A stretch of 64,000 nucleotides of DNA, from assembly GCA_958510825.1 (NCBI GenBank), contig OY294049.1, forward strand, positions 38,530,774-38,594,773, written 5' to 3'. Within the stretch, counting starts at the first letter, position 1. Each line of letters starts with the position of its first letter. The notes under the pieces are model-generated. The model was not told the origin of the DNA, did not search any database, and saw nothing but the letters and a program-made list of their open reading frames with translations. The position numbers were made by a program, and so were the translations under genes. This document shows, piece after piece, positions 1-10,900 of this stretch. The DNA is from Brachypterus glaber (Eukaryota > Arthropoda > Insecta > Coleoptera > Kateretidae).

Positions 1-2586
1 TGATTTATCAATCAATACATCCATAAAAATAAAGGTTTTGGTGTACGTGTTGATTTTATGATTTGTACTTATTAAAAGTTATTTTAAAAGAAAATCTATC
101 GTATTTTTTAAGAAAAAAACGTTCATAGGTAAAATAAAAACATTAACATTAAAATTCATACAATAAAAGGCTTTGAGATATACTCAGACTTTAGCAACAG
201 CAGCATTTTTAGTTTAGCACACATCTTTGTAGTAGAATATTCCATTTGGGAAATTAGGACAATCTTGAAAGTTTTGGAAGTGAAACCAGTGGGTCGAGGG
301 TAATGAGATAATTAAATAAGGATTTATCCTTATAAGTGAATGGAGAATCTAAGTGGGTAAAACTACGCTGTGGAACGGACATCTAAGTGTGCTGTAACTT
401 TGGAGATACTGCTTTTATTGAATCTGATGACATATTGGGAGATTCACAACTATTCGGATTGACGTCATCATAAAATACTACGCTGAGATAAATTTTTATA
501 TCCACTTGCATGGGTAATTTACTTGCACCTGCTCTGATGTGAATTTACATTCGAAGCGTTAATATAAATGCGGAATGTATTATATTTTTACATCCAGTGT
601 GTAAAGTTTACACCAACGCGTAAATATACTTTTTACCTAAAACTCAATTTATTAAAAAAAAAATAGAATAACCATTTTGTTATTTTTCTATTTATGAATA
701 GTGTTTTATGAAAACTACGCAACAGAAAAATAAAACGTATATTCGTAATCAGCGCTACAAAAAGTACCAATCTAAAATAGAAACAGAAAACATACACAAG
801 TCTTAACAACTCAAAATTTGCAGGCCAGTGTTACCGCCTAAATAAGTAAAATATTATAAAATGTATGTTTTAAGGATATTGTATTAATCACACTTTTTAA
901 ATATTTACTTTTAATCAACACTTACCAATTATTTCTTTGAAAAATCTAGCACACACAAAATTATACGTACGCTCTTACAAACGTAAACAATTATAATGGT
1001 CGACAGCCACCAGACTCGATGAAGCAGGAATTCTGGCTTCTCGAGTCACGTACATCAGAAGTACATCAGAAGTGTGATTTTCACACTTCGGGTGTATTGT
1101 TGCTAAAGGTATGTTTATAAAAATACAGTTTCTTGAGCTCCGAGTGTATTGTTGCAGAAGGTATGGATGTAAAAATACACACTCTAGGTCAAAATCACCT
1201 CACCTGTGTAGTGTCACATCAATTTTGATGTACATTTATATAAAGGTGTAAAATTTACACATTTATAGAGTGTATTTTTTTACACCTTTTCAATGTAATT
1301 TCTTTCAGTTTGCCCATAACCTAAGGGGACGTCCATAAAATATTTCACGCTGCCTAATTTGTATTTTAAAAATGCAACACTGTAAAAAGTAAACTAAATA
1401 TTGTATTGTATTGTATAGGATAATAACTTCCGATTTCTGAACTGAAAATTCAGTTACATATTTTAGGCAAAGGGAAAAATCTTAAGATTAAGATTTTCCA
1501 AGACCTCTCTGTTTCCCTTGTAAGATTGTTGACAACTCCACCCCCCTAAAAATATAATGTAACGTAAAAAAATGGTTGTATCTGTATATCACTATTAATA
1601 GTGTATGATAAATATTCTATAGTCTACAAATTGTAAATAAAATTTCAAATTGATTAACTGTCCATTGATCATTGACCATTTTGATTAATTACTAATATTA
1701 CTTTAGTAATTGCTATATAAATAATAAATATGTAATAGAAACATACTAGTTATTAGTACAATGTTTTTTACATAAAAAAATTGACTGATGGATTTTGCTC
1801 TTTTTTTTTCTGGATACCCTCATAAGTTTGCTCCGTAATTTTACATAGGGGGTGGGACCTCTTTAAGGTCCTTAAAAGGACCAACAACTTTTTATCCTCA
1901 TATTGTTTAGACAAAAAAATTTAACCTTAATTATAAAAACTTAGTTTATACCAATGAAAAAGTTAAAAATCGGCTTACATGTTTCTGTTTGCGTCCCACT
2001 TTTTTCCCGATATAAAAATCTGTTTTTTCTACGACTGCTTTAGAATGTAAGCAAATACACACTCTTTTCAAACACAGAATGAATGCATTCTAGATCTAGA
2101 TATGGTATGAATATTCCGTATCAAGTGTTAGAATGAGCACATGTGGTCCCATCTCTTGTTTATAAAAGTAAAGAAAACATTGTTTTTAACCTTGTCCGCA
2201 GTTTAAAGCCATACAGTGTTTCATATTTGCAGTCGAAAACAAAGTATAGTCTACAACATACTAGTTATAGAGTATACTATTCTCTGTGTGCAGGTACGTA
2301 TGAATTTCAGATTCTGAAAACTTTAGTCGGTAGGTATCTTTTCTCAGCAGGATTCTGCAGGAGTAAAAGTGTTAAGAGACAAAATGAAGGGGTGCCGGGT
2401 ATTGTAAGGAGCATCGTATGACAAGTAGTTACAAGCGAAGGACATGACACCGTAATAGCCACCTCACATTACTTTAAAAGCATTTCCTCTACTTAGTGTC
2501 GGTGGAAGGCTTCTGCAGCGAGGAGAAGAGAAAAAACACATTAACGTCACACCTCCATAAATAACCGTTCCTCCCGCGACAAACAA
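1..2586. other. AT-rich non-coding stretch with small repeats
   Basis: No convincing exon is seen. Positions 441-480 match the inverted-repeat end of the element at 48811-49198 (shared core around TATTCG...TGACG). A roughly 54-bp direct repeat lies near 1090-1182 (two copies of GTGTATTGTTGC followed by AAGGTATG). Positions about 1321-1347 resemble the end of the GTCCAT...TACGTAACGC repeat seen at 45187-45295. Short self-complementary GTGTAAA/TTTACAC motifs occur near 600 and 1250. A 92-residue open frame at 2143 has no recognisable content. Confidence 0.6.
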
Positions 2587-2622
2587 AAGCGGAAAATTAT
2601 ATCGGTGAAAGGATTCATCTGG
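2587..2622 (+). repeat. Direct repeat shared with 3926-3959
   Basis: About 34 bases starting GCGGAAAATTATATC recur at 3926-3959 with one or two changes, on the far side of the Penelope-like fragment. The flanking sequence differs, so this may be a piece of an older dispersed repeat. Confidence 0.6.
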
Positions 2623-2799
2623 GGCGAGTCCACAATTACTGGTACGACAATGTCACACTATTACTATTCGGGCCCCGAAAATAAAAAAATGTATAAAATG
2701 TATAAAATCAAAAAATGGAACCAATGTGCGTTATATACAATTCTAAACATCTTTAAAAAAAATACGTTTCTCTTTCTGCCCGTATACGCGTATGTACTA

Positions 2800-2920
2800 G
2801 TGTATTACGCAAACCTAGTTTTCAGTTCACTCGAAGTGCACTGAAAATGGTTTGCGTCGAGGTGCGTATACTATTTTTCCTACGACCTAACACCTAACAT
2901 CCAAAAAACGCAAAAATTGT
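2800..2920 (+). repeat. Left part of dispersed repeat interrupted by Penelope-like fragment
   Basis: This block (TTTGCGTCGAGGTGCGTATA...CCTACGACCTAACACC) and its right part at 3357-3492 match, in reverse, the continuous copy at 10270-10570. The comparison shows that the Penelope-like sequence between them was inserted into an existing repeat. Confidence 0.75.
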
Positions 2921-2942
2921 CTTTCACTTTCGGGTTTAGACC

Positions 2943-3206
2943 GTGTTAATGGATTTTCACTTTCCGACAATTTCCTTATCGGCAGTAGCCGAACATGTAC
3001 ATGAAACAGGTCATAAAATCAATTTGTCTGAAACAAAACAAATATTAACAGAAAACAGAAAAATGCCAAGGAAGATACGGGAATCGATAGAAATCATCAA
3101 GCATCCTAACAATATCAATCGGGACACTGGTTACCACTTACCTGCAATATGGAAGTCATTGATAGGAAAAACCTCGTCACGGGTGAATAACCACAACTCG
3201 TCATAA
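2943..3206 (+). pseudogene. Penelope-like ORF remnant, C-terminal GIY-YIG endonuclease region
   Basis: The frame reads SAVAEHVHETGHKI, then ETKQIL, then RKIRESIEIIKHPNNINR, then GYHLPAIW. In Penelope-like retroelements the end of the GIY-YIG endonuclease has this pattern: an AEH...TGH motif, an ETK block, an IRE.IEI.KHPNN.NR block and a final hydrophobic W segment. The match is by motif only. Only about 75 residues of the family sequence remain, and the N-terminal part here (before SAVAEH) comes from the inverted terminal arm rather than from the protein. The real element would encode an upstream reverse transcriptase, which is absent. No start codon of its own is expected; the apparent start is inside the terminal arm. 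Confidence 0.82.
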
Positions 3207-3246
3207 ATAGTGACACAAGTTGATTCGAAACTTAGTTTCAGATTAA

Positions 3247-3287
3247 TCCCTGAAGATGTCTCTAGTAGTAAGAGACGAAACGTCGGA
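3247..3287 (+). ncRNA. Hammerhead-ribozyme-like motif in Penelope-like terminal repeat
   Basis: Reading along the plus strand: TCC (stem I), CTGAAGA (fits the CUGANGA core), stem II GTCTCT / AGAGAC around a 7-base loop, GAAAC, GTC (fits NUH), then GGA closing stem I. Hammerhead motifs are known from Penelope-like terminal repeats. Stem III has no room for a loop here, so single-unit cleavage is doubtful and a dimer would be needed. Activity is inferred only. Confidence 0.55.
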
Positions 3288-3356
3288 AAGTGAAAATCCA
3301 TTAACACGGTCTAAACCCGAAAGTGAAAGTTCTTTATATCTTAATGGCCGTGAAAG

Positions 3357-3492
3357 CTTAAAATCTTGAGGTTATGTGTTTGATGTTTACTCATTCTCTG
3401 ACAGCAGATATGTAAAATTAGCTGATTTTCACTTCCCGACCGCTGTCATGGCAACGGGTGGAAAATGAGCACTATCTACTAACTAGGTTGTA
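3357..3492 (+). repeat. Right part of the interrupted dispersed repeat
   Basis: This continues the repeat at 2800-2920 and matches the reverse complement of 10270-10420 (TTGAGGTTATGTGTTTGA...GGAAAATGAG...CTAACTAGGTTGTAGG). It holds no gene. Confidence 0.7.
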
Positions 3493-3759
3493 GGAAAAAA
3501 AATATATATTTATCAATGATATAGTTCTCTGCATGAAAGAAATTCTCCGACGAAAGGGGGAAGAATCATTCGCGCTCTCTTCTTTTCGTCAAGTGCGTTA
3601 TAAGGCGTGCGTGCCTACAACGGGTCTCCCACTTGCACACACATTCCAAACATATTTCCCGTAGCCACAGATCAGTGCGTCAAACTATATACGTGTTTGG
3701 TGCAAAATTCGGCCCATCCGTTTAGTAAGTTAAGCATTTTATGTAAAATAACTTTGACT

Positions 3760-3900
3760 TTTTGTATTTTTGTGTTTATTAAAAGTTTAATAGTTGCCTA
3801 TTCACGTGATCTCACAACTTTCCTTTTCATATCGTTTCATATTAGTGCCTAGTGCCGATGTTTTGACAAGATGCTTGCAACTTTTCAGCTGGTTTTTCTT
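3760..3900 (+). repeat. End fragment of the TTGCAAGCACC element family
   Basis: The sequence from the GTTGCCTATTCACGTGATC block to TTTTCAGCTGGTTTTT matches the right end of the element at 35979-37351. Only the end is present. Confidence 0.7.
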
Positions 3901-4104
3901 CAGAGTTTCCCTGGACACACCCTGCGGAAAATTATATCAGTGAAAGGATTCATCTGGCATGTCGCTCCTTTTCATAAGTTTCTTGATAAATTGAATCCGC
4001 TCTATGGATATGAGTAAATATTTGTCACTCTGAAGATGTCTGGAGCAACAAATGGACGTCATATTTCTTCAGGTTCGGTGCAAGGGTCGGATGTCCAATT
4101 TTAC

Positions 4105-4815
4105 AAAAAAATGGATTTTATAATGAAAACTAGATGAAACTTTGCAAGCACCCTGCCAAAATATCGGCACTATTGTACACTAGAGCCATCTAGTTGGCAA
4201 ATTTCAAACTAGGTGTTTTGTTTGATTTTAAATTATTTATCTTTAAAACATTATATTCTAGCAAAAAACTGTATATAACATTTTTATAGGGCTTAAAAAG
4301 AGCTTTTATTTAAAATATAATTTTTTGAAATCGGGTTATAAATTTGTGAGATATGCTAAAAAAACCTTTTACTGCTTTAAACGCCAATATCTCGAAAACA
4401 ATGCGTTTTAGGAAAACGTTGTTTATAACATTTTTTGACCAATTTAAAATTATCTTTTATATAAAGTGCTAAATTAACCAAATACAATAATAATTGCCTT
4501 AATTATAAACAAAAAACGCTAAAAATAGGAGTTTTACCCTATTTTTACCCCCTTACCGCCAATCGTTTACCCCCAAAATCTAATCAGCTCTTCGGAATAC
4601 GACAAGAAACAATATGCAAAAAACCGCAAGTCCATATCTCATGTAGAAATTGAGTTAGAGAGTTTACACCCAGACAGACGGACGCAAAAATTTTTTTTAC
4701 TGATTTCGACTCAGAATGGTCTAAAACGTCGAGAAATGTGAAAAAAACGTGGTCAAAGATTTTGACTTTTCGGCGAAGATTTCAATACATCGGCACTCTT
4801 AGTAGCCGATGTAAA
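4105..4815 (-). repeat. Dispersed repeat, same family as 33396-34055
   Basis: Reverse-oriented copy of a roughly 700-bp AT-rich repeat. Shared landmarks are the ACTAGATG...CTCTAGTGTACAATAG block, the TCTCGAAAACAATGCGTTTT block, the CAGACAGACGGACG block and the CGTCGAGAAATG block. Other copies are at 33396-34055, 35979-37351 and 37760-39033. No coding capacity was recognised. Confidence 0.8.
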
Positions 4816-5636
4816 ATAGATTCTCACCAGATCAAGAGTTAATTTTTTATTTTTGACAAGACCCTTGAGTTTAGGATGTATGACATACATCGTATTAGAT
4901 AATTTGGCACAGTCCATAAAAAATACTCAATAAAAGAAAAACAAACACACATAAATAAATCTTCGACAAGTGCCCAATAAAAATACATCTCGATAACGGA
5001 TGATTTAACCCATATAGACACCCATATAATGTTTTTAATTCACGGTCATTAATAAAGTTACTCTAATCTGTATATAAAGTGCCCATCTAGGTGGAAGAAA
5101 TCACCACATGTTACGTAGTAAGAGGGCGCCAATCTCAGTGTCGATAGTGTTTTATTATTTCAATCAAAGCACAGTTGATTTAATTTTGAGATTATTTTTT
5201 GCAAATTGGTTCTCAGTAGCCATATGGCTATATAGGGCCGGATTTACTGAAGTTTCCATCCTAGGCAATATATAGCAAGCCACCCCCATAAAGAAATTGA
5301 CAAAAAAGGTCGTAATGAGCGAACTTTAGTCTCCGAGATACTTGCCAAAAAATTGTATTCGACAGCTCTAGGCGATTGCCAAATCTACCCCGCTGCTCAC
5401 AAATAACAAAGGATGTTAGGGTGTAGACATTTTGCTAAAATGAAAGGCTAAGATGGGATGAACTGCCTGAAACTAGTCTTGAGACTGATAACTTAAAGAT
5501 GATGATAATGAAATATATATTATTCACAATCATTTAGAAATAAGCTAGTTACATACCTACATACGTAAAAGTTGTAAAATCAATTATTGTTAACTTCTAC
5601 TACCTAAAAAGTTTGAAACATTACATTTCCATCCCA
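4816..5636. other. Non-coding AT-rich interval
   Basis: No exon recognised. Positions about 5117-5157 match 16482-16520 in reverse (TCGATAGTGTTTTATT core), so part of this is an old repeat. Around 5235-5280, AGGGCCGGATTTACT recalls a hAT-type terminus, but no partner end was found. Confidence 0.5.
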
Positions 5637-5901
5637 CATAGAAAAAACGGATTCCTTGAACCAAGGACACGTGTCTTTGGATATGTTCAAAGCTATATTC
5701 TCTTGTTTCAAGGCTGGCATTTTCTTGAAACAAAGTCAATGTCCTTGAATGAAGAGCACGGGTTTTGGAATAAAAATCCGCGCTCTTTATTTAAGGACAT
5801 TGACTTTGGTTCAAGAAATGCCAGCCTTGAAACAAGAGAATGTGGCTTTGAACATATCCAAAGACACGTGTCCTTGGTTCAAGGAATCCGTTTTTTCTAT
5901 G
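5637..5901 (+). mobile_element. 265-bp palindromic MITE (CATAGAAAAAACGG family), copy 1
   Basis: The ends are CATAGAAAAAACGG and its reverse complement. The arms continue inward for roughly 95 bases, covering the CCAAGGACACGTGTC and CAAGGCTGGCATTT segments. Flanking CA dinucleotides fit a 2-bp target duplication. A 103-residue open frame across it is a product of the palindrome, not a gene. A second copy is at 29745-29967 and a decayed one at about 9171-9310. Confidence 0.88.
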
Positions 5902-6885
5902 CATGGTCGGGAACTGTCTTGTGACTAACTTCACTTTACTTCAGATATGTCAAAAACTTAAATGTATTAAAATGTTATGGAAAAAATAGTTTTAAGTATT
6001 TTTTTTTAATAACATCAGATACACATTTAAATTGCAGTATTTTCGTATTTCTAAAATATATTAAATTTACAACCAATTTAGCTGTCATTTCTGAAAGATC
6101 ACTGATAAGTGCTGCCACCGCCGGTAATTTAACGAAGTAAATACATAACGTTATTTTTGTACTTTTTTAGACAGATATTTATTATTTATGTCGGGTAAAT
6201 ATTTATATACAATATATTTATATGTTTTAAAATTGTTAATATTAAATAAGTTATTTTTTATTTTATTTTCGTGGAGATCGCCATCTATTCATGAATTGAT
6301 AAAACAAAAATGTGTAACTAACTTCACCAGTGTAAATTTAAAGATGGTGTCAGTTTTGTCGTGGAACATAAAATATACAATTGTTAATAAAATAGGTAAA
6401 AATTGTTAATAAAATAGTGTACAAACCACGGCGGAAATTTTAATTTTTCCTTCGGGAATTAGCTGACCGCGGGGCTAACGCCCCTTGGTCAGCTAACTTT
6501 CCCTCAGGAAATTAAACATTTTCCACCTCAGTATGAAATATATATGAATATATTTTTTGTTTAAAATATAATTCGTTGTATACCTAAATATTTGTTTGCA
6601 TGGTTGACTTGATGATGTAAAATTCACATTGTGAATTGAATCCAATGTTCGGATTTAAATGCCTAAATATTCATTTTTGTTTATTTTATTAGAGGGTGCT
6701 GTGTTTACCTTGACAGACTTCTTTGTTTGCTTTTATTTTAATTAGTGGCTTTTAATTAGGGGTTTTTTACCGCCGATTTGTTTAAATTTCAGAATATAGA
6801 GAACTTCCTAAGCCATCTACAGAGTAATTTGTTCTACAATCAAGTTTCTAAGCTAAGATTCTAACTTTTTTTTTATTTTTTCTAT
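5902..6885. other. Non-coding interval with one hairpin
   Basis: Nothing coding was recognised. Positions about 6433-6525 form an imperfect hairpin: AATTTTTCC...GGAATTAGCTGACC pairs with GGTCAGCTAACTTTCC...GGAAATT around a GC-rich centre. Confidence 0.5.
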
Positions 6886-7395
6886 TTTGCGACTCTTATA
6901 AGCTCATAACCACACGCATTTTGCGTGTTCTTATAGGCCCATAAGAGGTCTCTACTTTTTTTTCTGTTGGGTTGGCAACGTACAAAAGCCTATCTCTTGA
7001 CGTTTTGCATGCAAATGTCAATGTCGATTTAAAGTTTAATTTTTTACAAAATTTTGTGTTTGGGTTATTCTTTACCGTGTTAAAATTGTGGACTGCTTAA
7101 TTGCAGTGAAAAAAGAAGAGATGACTGTAAAACATCAAAATATCATTTGTTCCTAGAATTTTAAACATAGTGTAAACTGTAATGCCAACCCAAAACAAAA
7201 ATCCCTAAATCAGTCATCAATTTAAATGTAAGTTTTTTAAATTTTAGAGCAAAATAGAAAAAATTGTATAAAGCCCTCGTTTCATAACACGTTTTTAGAG
7301 CACTAGTACTTTAGAAAACTCGCCGCAAGCGGCTCGTTTTCTAAACTTGTACTCGTGTGCTAAAAACGTATTTTATGAAACTAGTACTTTAATAT
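6886..7395 (+). repeat. About 500-bp dispersed repeat R1, copy A
   Basis: It runs from TTCTATTTTGCGACTC to the TTTTATGAAACTAGTAC block. Copies B (9806-10265) and C (46685-47200) lie in the opposite orientation. Landmarks include CCCATAAGAGGTCTCTAC, GACGTTTTGC and CTAAATCAGTCATCAATTTA. No coding content was recognised. Confidence 0.85.
7281..7381 (+). repeat. Hairpin at the end of R1
   Basis: GTTTCATAACACGTTTTTAG...GCACTAGTAC...GAAAAC pairs with GTTTTC...TTGTACTCGTGTGC...AAAAACG...TTATGAAAC around a CGCCGCAAGCGGC centre. The hairpin is also kept in copy C. Confidence 0.75.
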
Positions 7396-7894
7396 ACTAT
7401 TATGACACACCTTAAGGTAAAAATACATATTTCCTGTTTTAAAGTTGGCATCCATACGTATAAATTTCATAAAGGAGTGAAAACTCGAAACCTCAAAATT
7501 ATAATTCATTTTCGTGGAAAGCAAATATCTTTTAAATATAATATATTTAATATATAATATTTAATATCAAATATCAAATCTTATGTGTTTGATATTAATA
7601 TGCTTCTTTTGGGTTGTCTGTTATTCTACAATAACTTTATTATAAAGTCTTTGTACATTTATATTTTACCATTGGCAAATATAGTTTTGCTTACAATAAG
7701 AAATAATGACTTCAAACTTTAGGAACTTCCAAACGCTTCCCAGGGCAGTAAAACCGACCAAACGACTTTATCAATCATCGTCGTGACGTTCCTGCAAATC
7801 CCAGAACAACAAGTGCTTCGTGACGTTCCCGCGACCATATCCAAACCCCACACCGTAGATAATTTTACATAATTGCGAGCAATATTCTATAAAC
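7396..7894 (+). promoter_or_regulatory. Upstream region of the candidate small membrane-protein gene
   Basis: Positions about 7750-7860 are less AT-rich than the surroundings and contain two CGTGACGTTCC blocks (CRE-like TGACGT cores) roughly 45 bases apart. No TATA box stands out. Positions 7540-7610 are simple AT-rich inverted motifs. The promoter role is inferred from position only. Confidence 0.35.
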
Positions 7895-7960
7895 ATGACA
7901 GTAGAAGCCACGCGGCCGGATAATGAACTAAAAGAAACTATCAATAACAAAGCTCAGAAT
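7895..7960 (+). CDS. Exon 1 of candidate membrane-protein gene
   Basis: Encodes MTVEATRPDNELKETINNKAQ and one further Asn, ending in phase 0 before GTGAGT. The sequence is polar and has more balanced codons than the surrounding DNA. Confidence 0.45.
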
Positions 7961-10900
7961 GTGAGTTTATTTTAGCGAAGTTAAAATTCTACAGCAAAAT
8001 ATAAATCGGGTTTCGAGCCGGCTTTATTTAAGTCCAAAAACTTTTCAGTGAAAGCGATATACTGGGAAAAATTTGCATTTCATGTTCAACTTATCGTTTG
8101 ACAGCCGAAACCTTGCGGAACTGTCAAAATCAAGAAAAGCGTATGATGAACAGTGTAACTGTAAACTTCATTGAGTAAATGCCAAAAAAATGATAAATAA
8201 TAATAATAATAATAAATAAAATAATATTTTGTCTTTTGAAAAGGACATGGCACAATTTATAGGGAATTTTGGCCCTCGGTGAAATTCGCTAAATTTTTTA
8301 TATGTTTTAGTTTATACTTTTTTAAAAGGAATTGGGAACGTTTCAAGCACTTTGTATGTACAGTTTTTTTTCTATAAGGAAAATAAAAAAAATATTTTTG
8401 CGCTACACTCCTCATAAAAATATTTTTCTAGTAGGCATTGTTTCGTTTGACAACTTGTCAGAGAAGGATATTCTGACGTATTTTTGAAGTTTTTTAGACT
8501 AAATTGTCAGTTTTATTGGGAAAAAGTAATGAAATACATATTGAAATTGGACAGAATAATTAAATAAGATGAAGAAAAGTGCAACAGAAATACTTCTTAA
8601 GGACTAAATTAGTGAAATACGTGAAATAAGTTATTTGCTAACCTGGTAAAAAGTACTAAAACGTATATAAAATTGAACTAAAGAATGAAATAAGAAGAAA
8701 AGCAGAATAGAAATACGTTTTAAGGGAATCGTTTGTAAAATAATAAGCGATTTTAATGCCGAAAGTGTATCCCTTATTTTTTGTACGGCAAAAAAAAAAC
8801 AATTATTTCCAAAATTCTACATATATGTCTATATTTCTTCTATAGAAGAAATTGAATATGTGTTTTTGTAATATAATGTACTGGAACCCATGTTAAAACT
8901 CCAGAACTTAATAAAATAATAAAATAAGAAGTAAAACAGAACAGAAAAACTAAGTTGAAAGTGAAATACTGTGTTTCTGCATAGAATAAAATATCCAATA
9001 TAACTATCATACCGAGGGCTTCATAACAGGGCTGTATCAACCGTGTTAACATGTAGCAGATATGCCCCTTTGCTATGAAGCCTTCGATATGATTTAAAAT
9101 ATGAACACTAAAAAAAAGGATCCATGAATCAAGAAAATGCATCTTTCGATTATATTTTAAGCCAAATTCTCTTATTTTTGGACTAGCATTTCTTATGAAC
9201 CTAATAACTGGCGCGGGTCTTTGAATGGAAATCCGCGCTCTTCATTTAAGATGTTAGCCTTAAAATAAGAGAATATGGTGTTGTACTTATCAAAAGACAT
9301 GTGTCCTTGATTTAATTCTTTTTCACAGTATTACATTAGGACATTTTTATAAAAAAATAAATAAAATGTTTTCATTTCCTCCCATTCGGGGCATCTGCTG
9401 TTGACCACCTTGACGGTTGCATACAAAGCAATTTACTTGAAAAAAGGCTCTAAAAGCCATGCTAAATTAATTTTATATTACTAATAATATATAAAAAAAT
9501 TGACAGACATCAGTTTGACTTATACCAATCAAGCTTTTTTCTTAATCATTAAGCTAATTAAACTTATTTTTATGAGGAGTTTGGGGCAAAAATATTTTTT
9601 TATTTTCGTTATAGAAAAAAAACTGTACATACAAAGTGCTTGAAACGTTCCTAATTCCTTTTTAAAAAGCATAAACTAAAACATATAAAAAATTTAGCGA
9701 ATTTCACCGAGGGCCAAAATTCCCTATAAATTGTGCCATGTCCTTTAAGACATTTATTTCAGTAACTGTGACAAATTAATTAAAAAATAGTATATTAAAT
9801 TTAGTAAATAGTACTTTAGAAAACGAGCCGCTTGCGCTAAAAACGTGTTATGAAACGAGTGCTTTATACAATTTTTTCTATTTTGCTCTAAAATTTAAAA
9901 AACTTACATTTAAATTGATGACTGATTTAGGGATTTTTGTTTTGGGTTGGCATTACAGTTTACACTATGTTCAAAATTCTAAGAACAAATGATATTTTGA
10001 TATATTTTACAGTCATCTCTTCTTTTTTCACTGCAATTAACCAGTCCACAATTTTAACACGGTAAAAAATAACCCAAACACAAAATTTTGTAGAAAATTC
10101 AACTTTAAATCGACATTGACATTTGCACGCAAAACGTCAAGAGACAGGCTTTTGTATGTTGCCAATCCAACAGAAAAAAAAAGTAGAGACCTCTTATGGG
10201 CCTATAAAAACACGCAAAATCCGTGTGATTATGAGCTTATAAGAGTCGCAAAGTAGAAAAACAATATAAAAATATTTTTCCTACGACCTAGTTAGTAGTT
10301 AGTGCGTATTTCCCATCCATTGCCTATGACAACGGATGAGAAGTGACTATCGGCTGATTTTACATATCTACTGTCAGAAAATTAGTAAACGTCAAACACA
10401 TAACCTCAAATTGACAAACTAATTTTAAGATAATTTTTGCGTTTTTTTTGATGTTTAGGTGTTAGGTCGTAAGAAAAATAGTATACGCACCTCGACGCAA
10501 ACCATTTCAGTGCACATCGAGTGCTCTAAAAACTAGGTTCGCGTATTCGGTGCGTAATATACTATTTTTATCCTACACAAGGTTAAAATCCGTTTTTTTT
10601 TCTTCTTTTGCTACCGGAAAGTGCTTGTTTTCCTGGCTAAACGGGAAAAAACTACAGAAAGTATAAATAGATGGCGCAAAATGTTTAACTCAATTTTTAA
10701 TCAAAGAAACCAAGTTTTTCAGTATTTTGGGTCATTTAATTTAATTTTATTAAAGAATAATTTAGTTAATGTAATATTTTAATAATCTGTTTATGGCATT
10801 TTTAGTACATTATATTTGATAACAACTTGTCATTCATTTTTTGACATTTCTGCCAAATGCTCATTGGGTCAATTGATCTATGGTCTGTTTCATCAAGCAA

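Larger units (their letters stand above)
2921..3356 (+). mobile_element. Penelope-like element fragment with inverted terminal segments
   Basis: The fragment begins with a 48-bp arm (2921-2968) and ends with its near-perfect reverse complement (3282-3329), followed by about 27 non-palindromic bases before host repeat resumes near 3357. Between the arms lie the end of a GIY-YIG-type reading frame and a hammerhead-like motif. Penelope-like elements characteristically carry terminal repeats that can be inverted, plus a short extension at one end; both are seen here. The reverse transcriptase is missing, so the copy is internally deleted and non-autonomous. The homologous repeat at 10270-10570 (reverse) lacks the insert. 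Confidence 0.8.

Noticed and set aside
3965..4060. CTGAAGATGTCTGGAGCAAC as another hammerhead-like site
   Set aside because: The GAAAC part is missing (GGACGTCAT follows), so only half of the core is present.
5235..5285. hAT terminus AGGGCCGGATTTACT
   Set aside because: No matching inverted end or target duplication was found; the same applies near 37665 and 42035.
5613..5924. 103-residue frame with an internally repetitive product
   Set aside because: It is the translation of a palindromic MITE; a similar frame appears in the copy at 29811.
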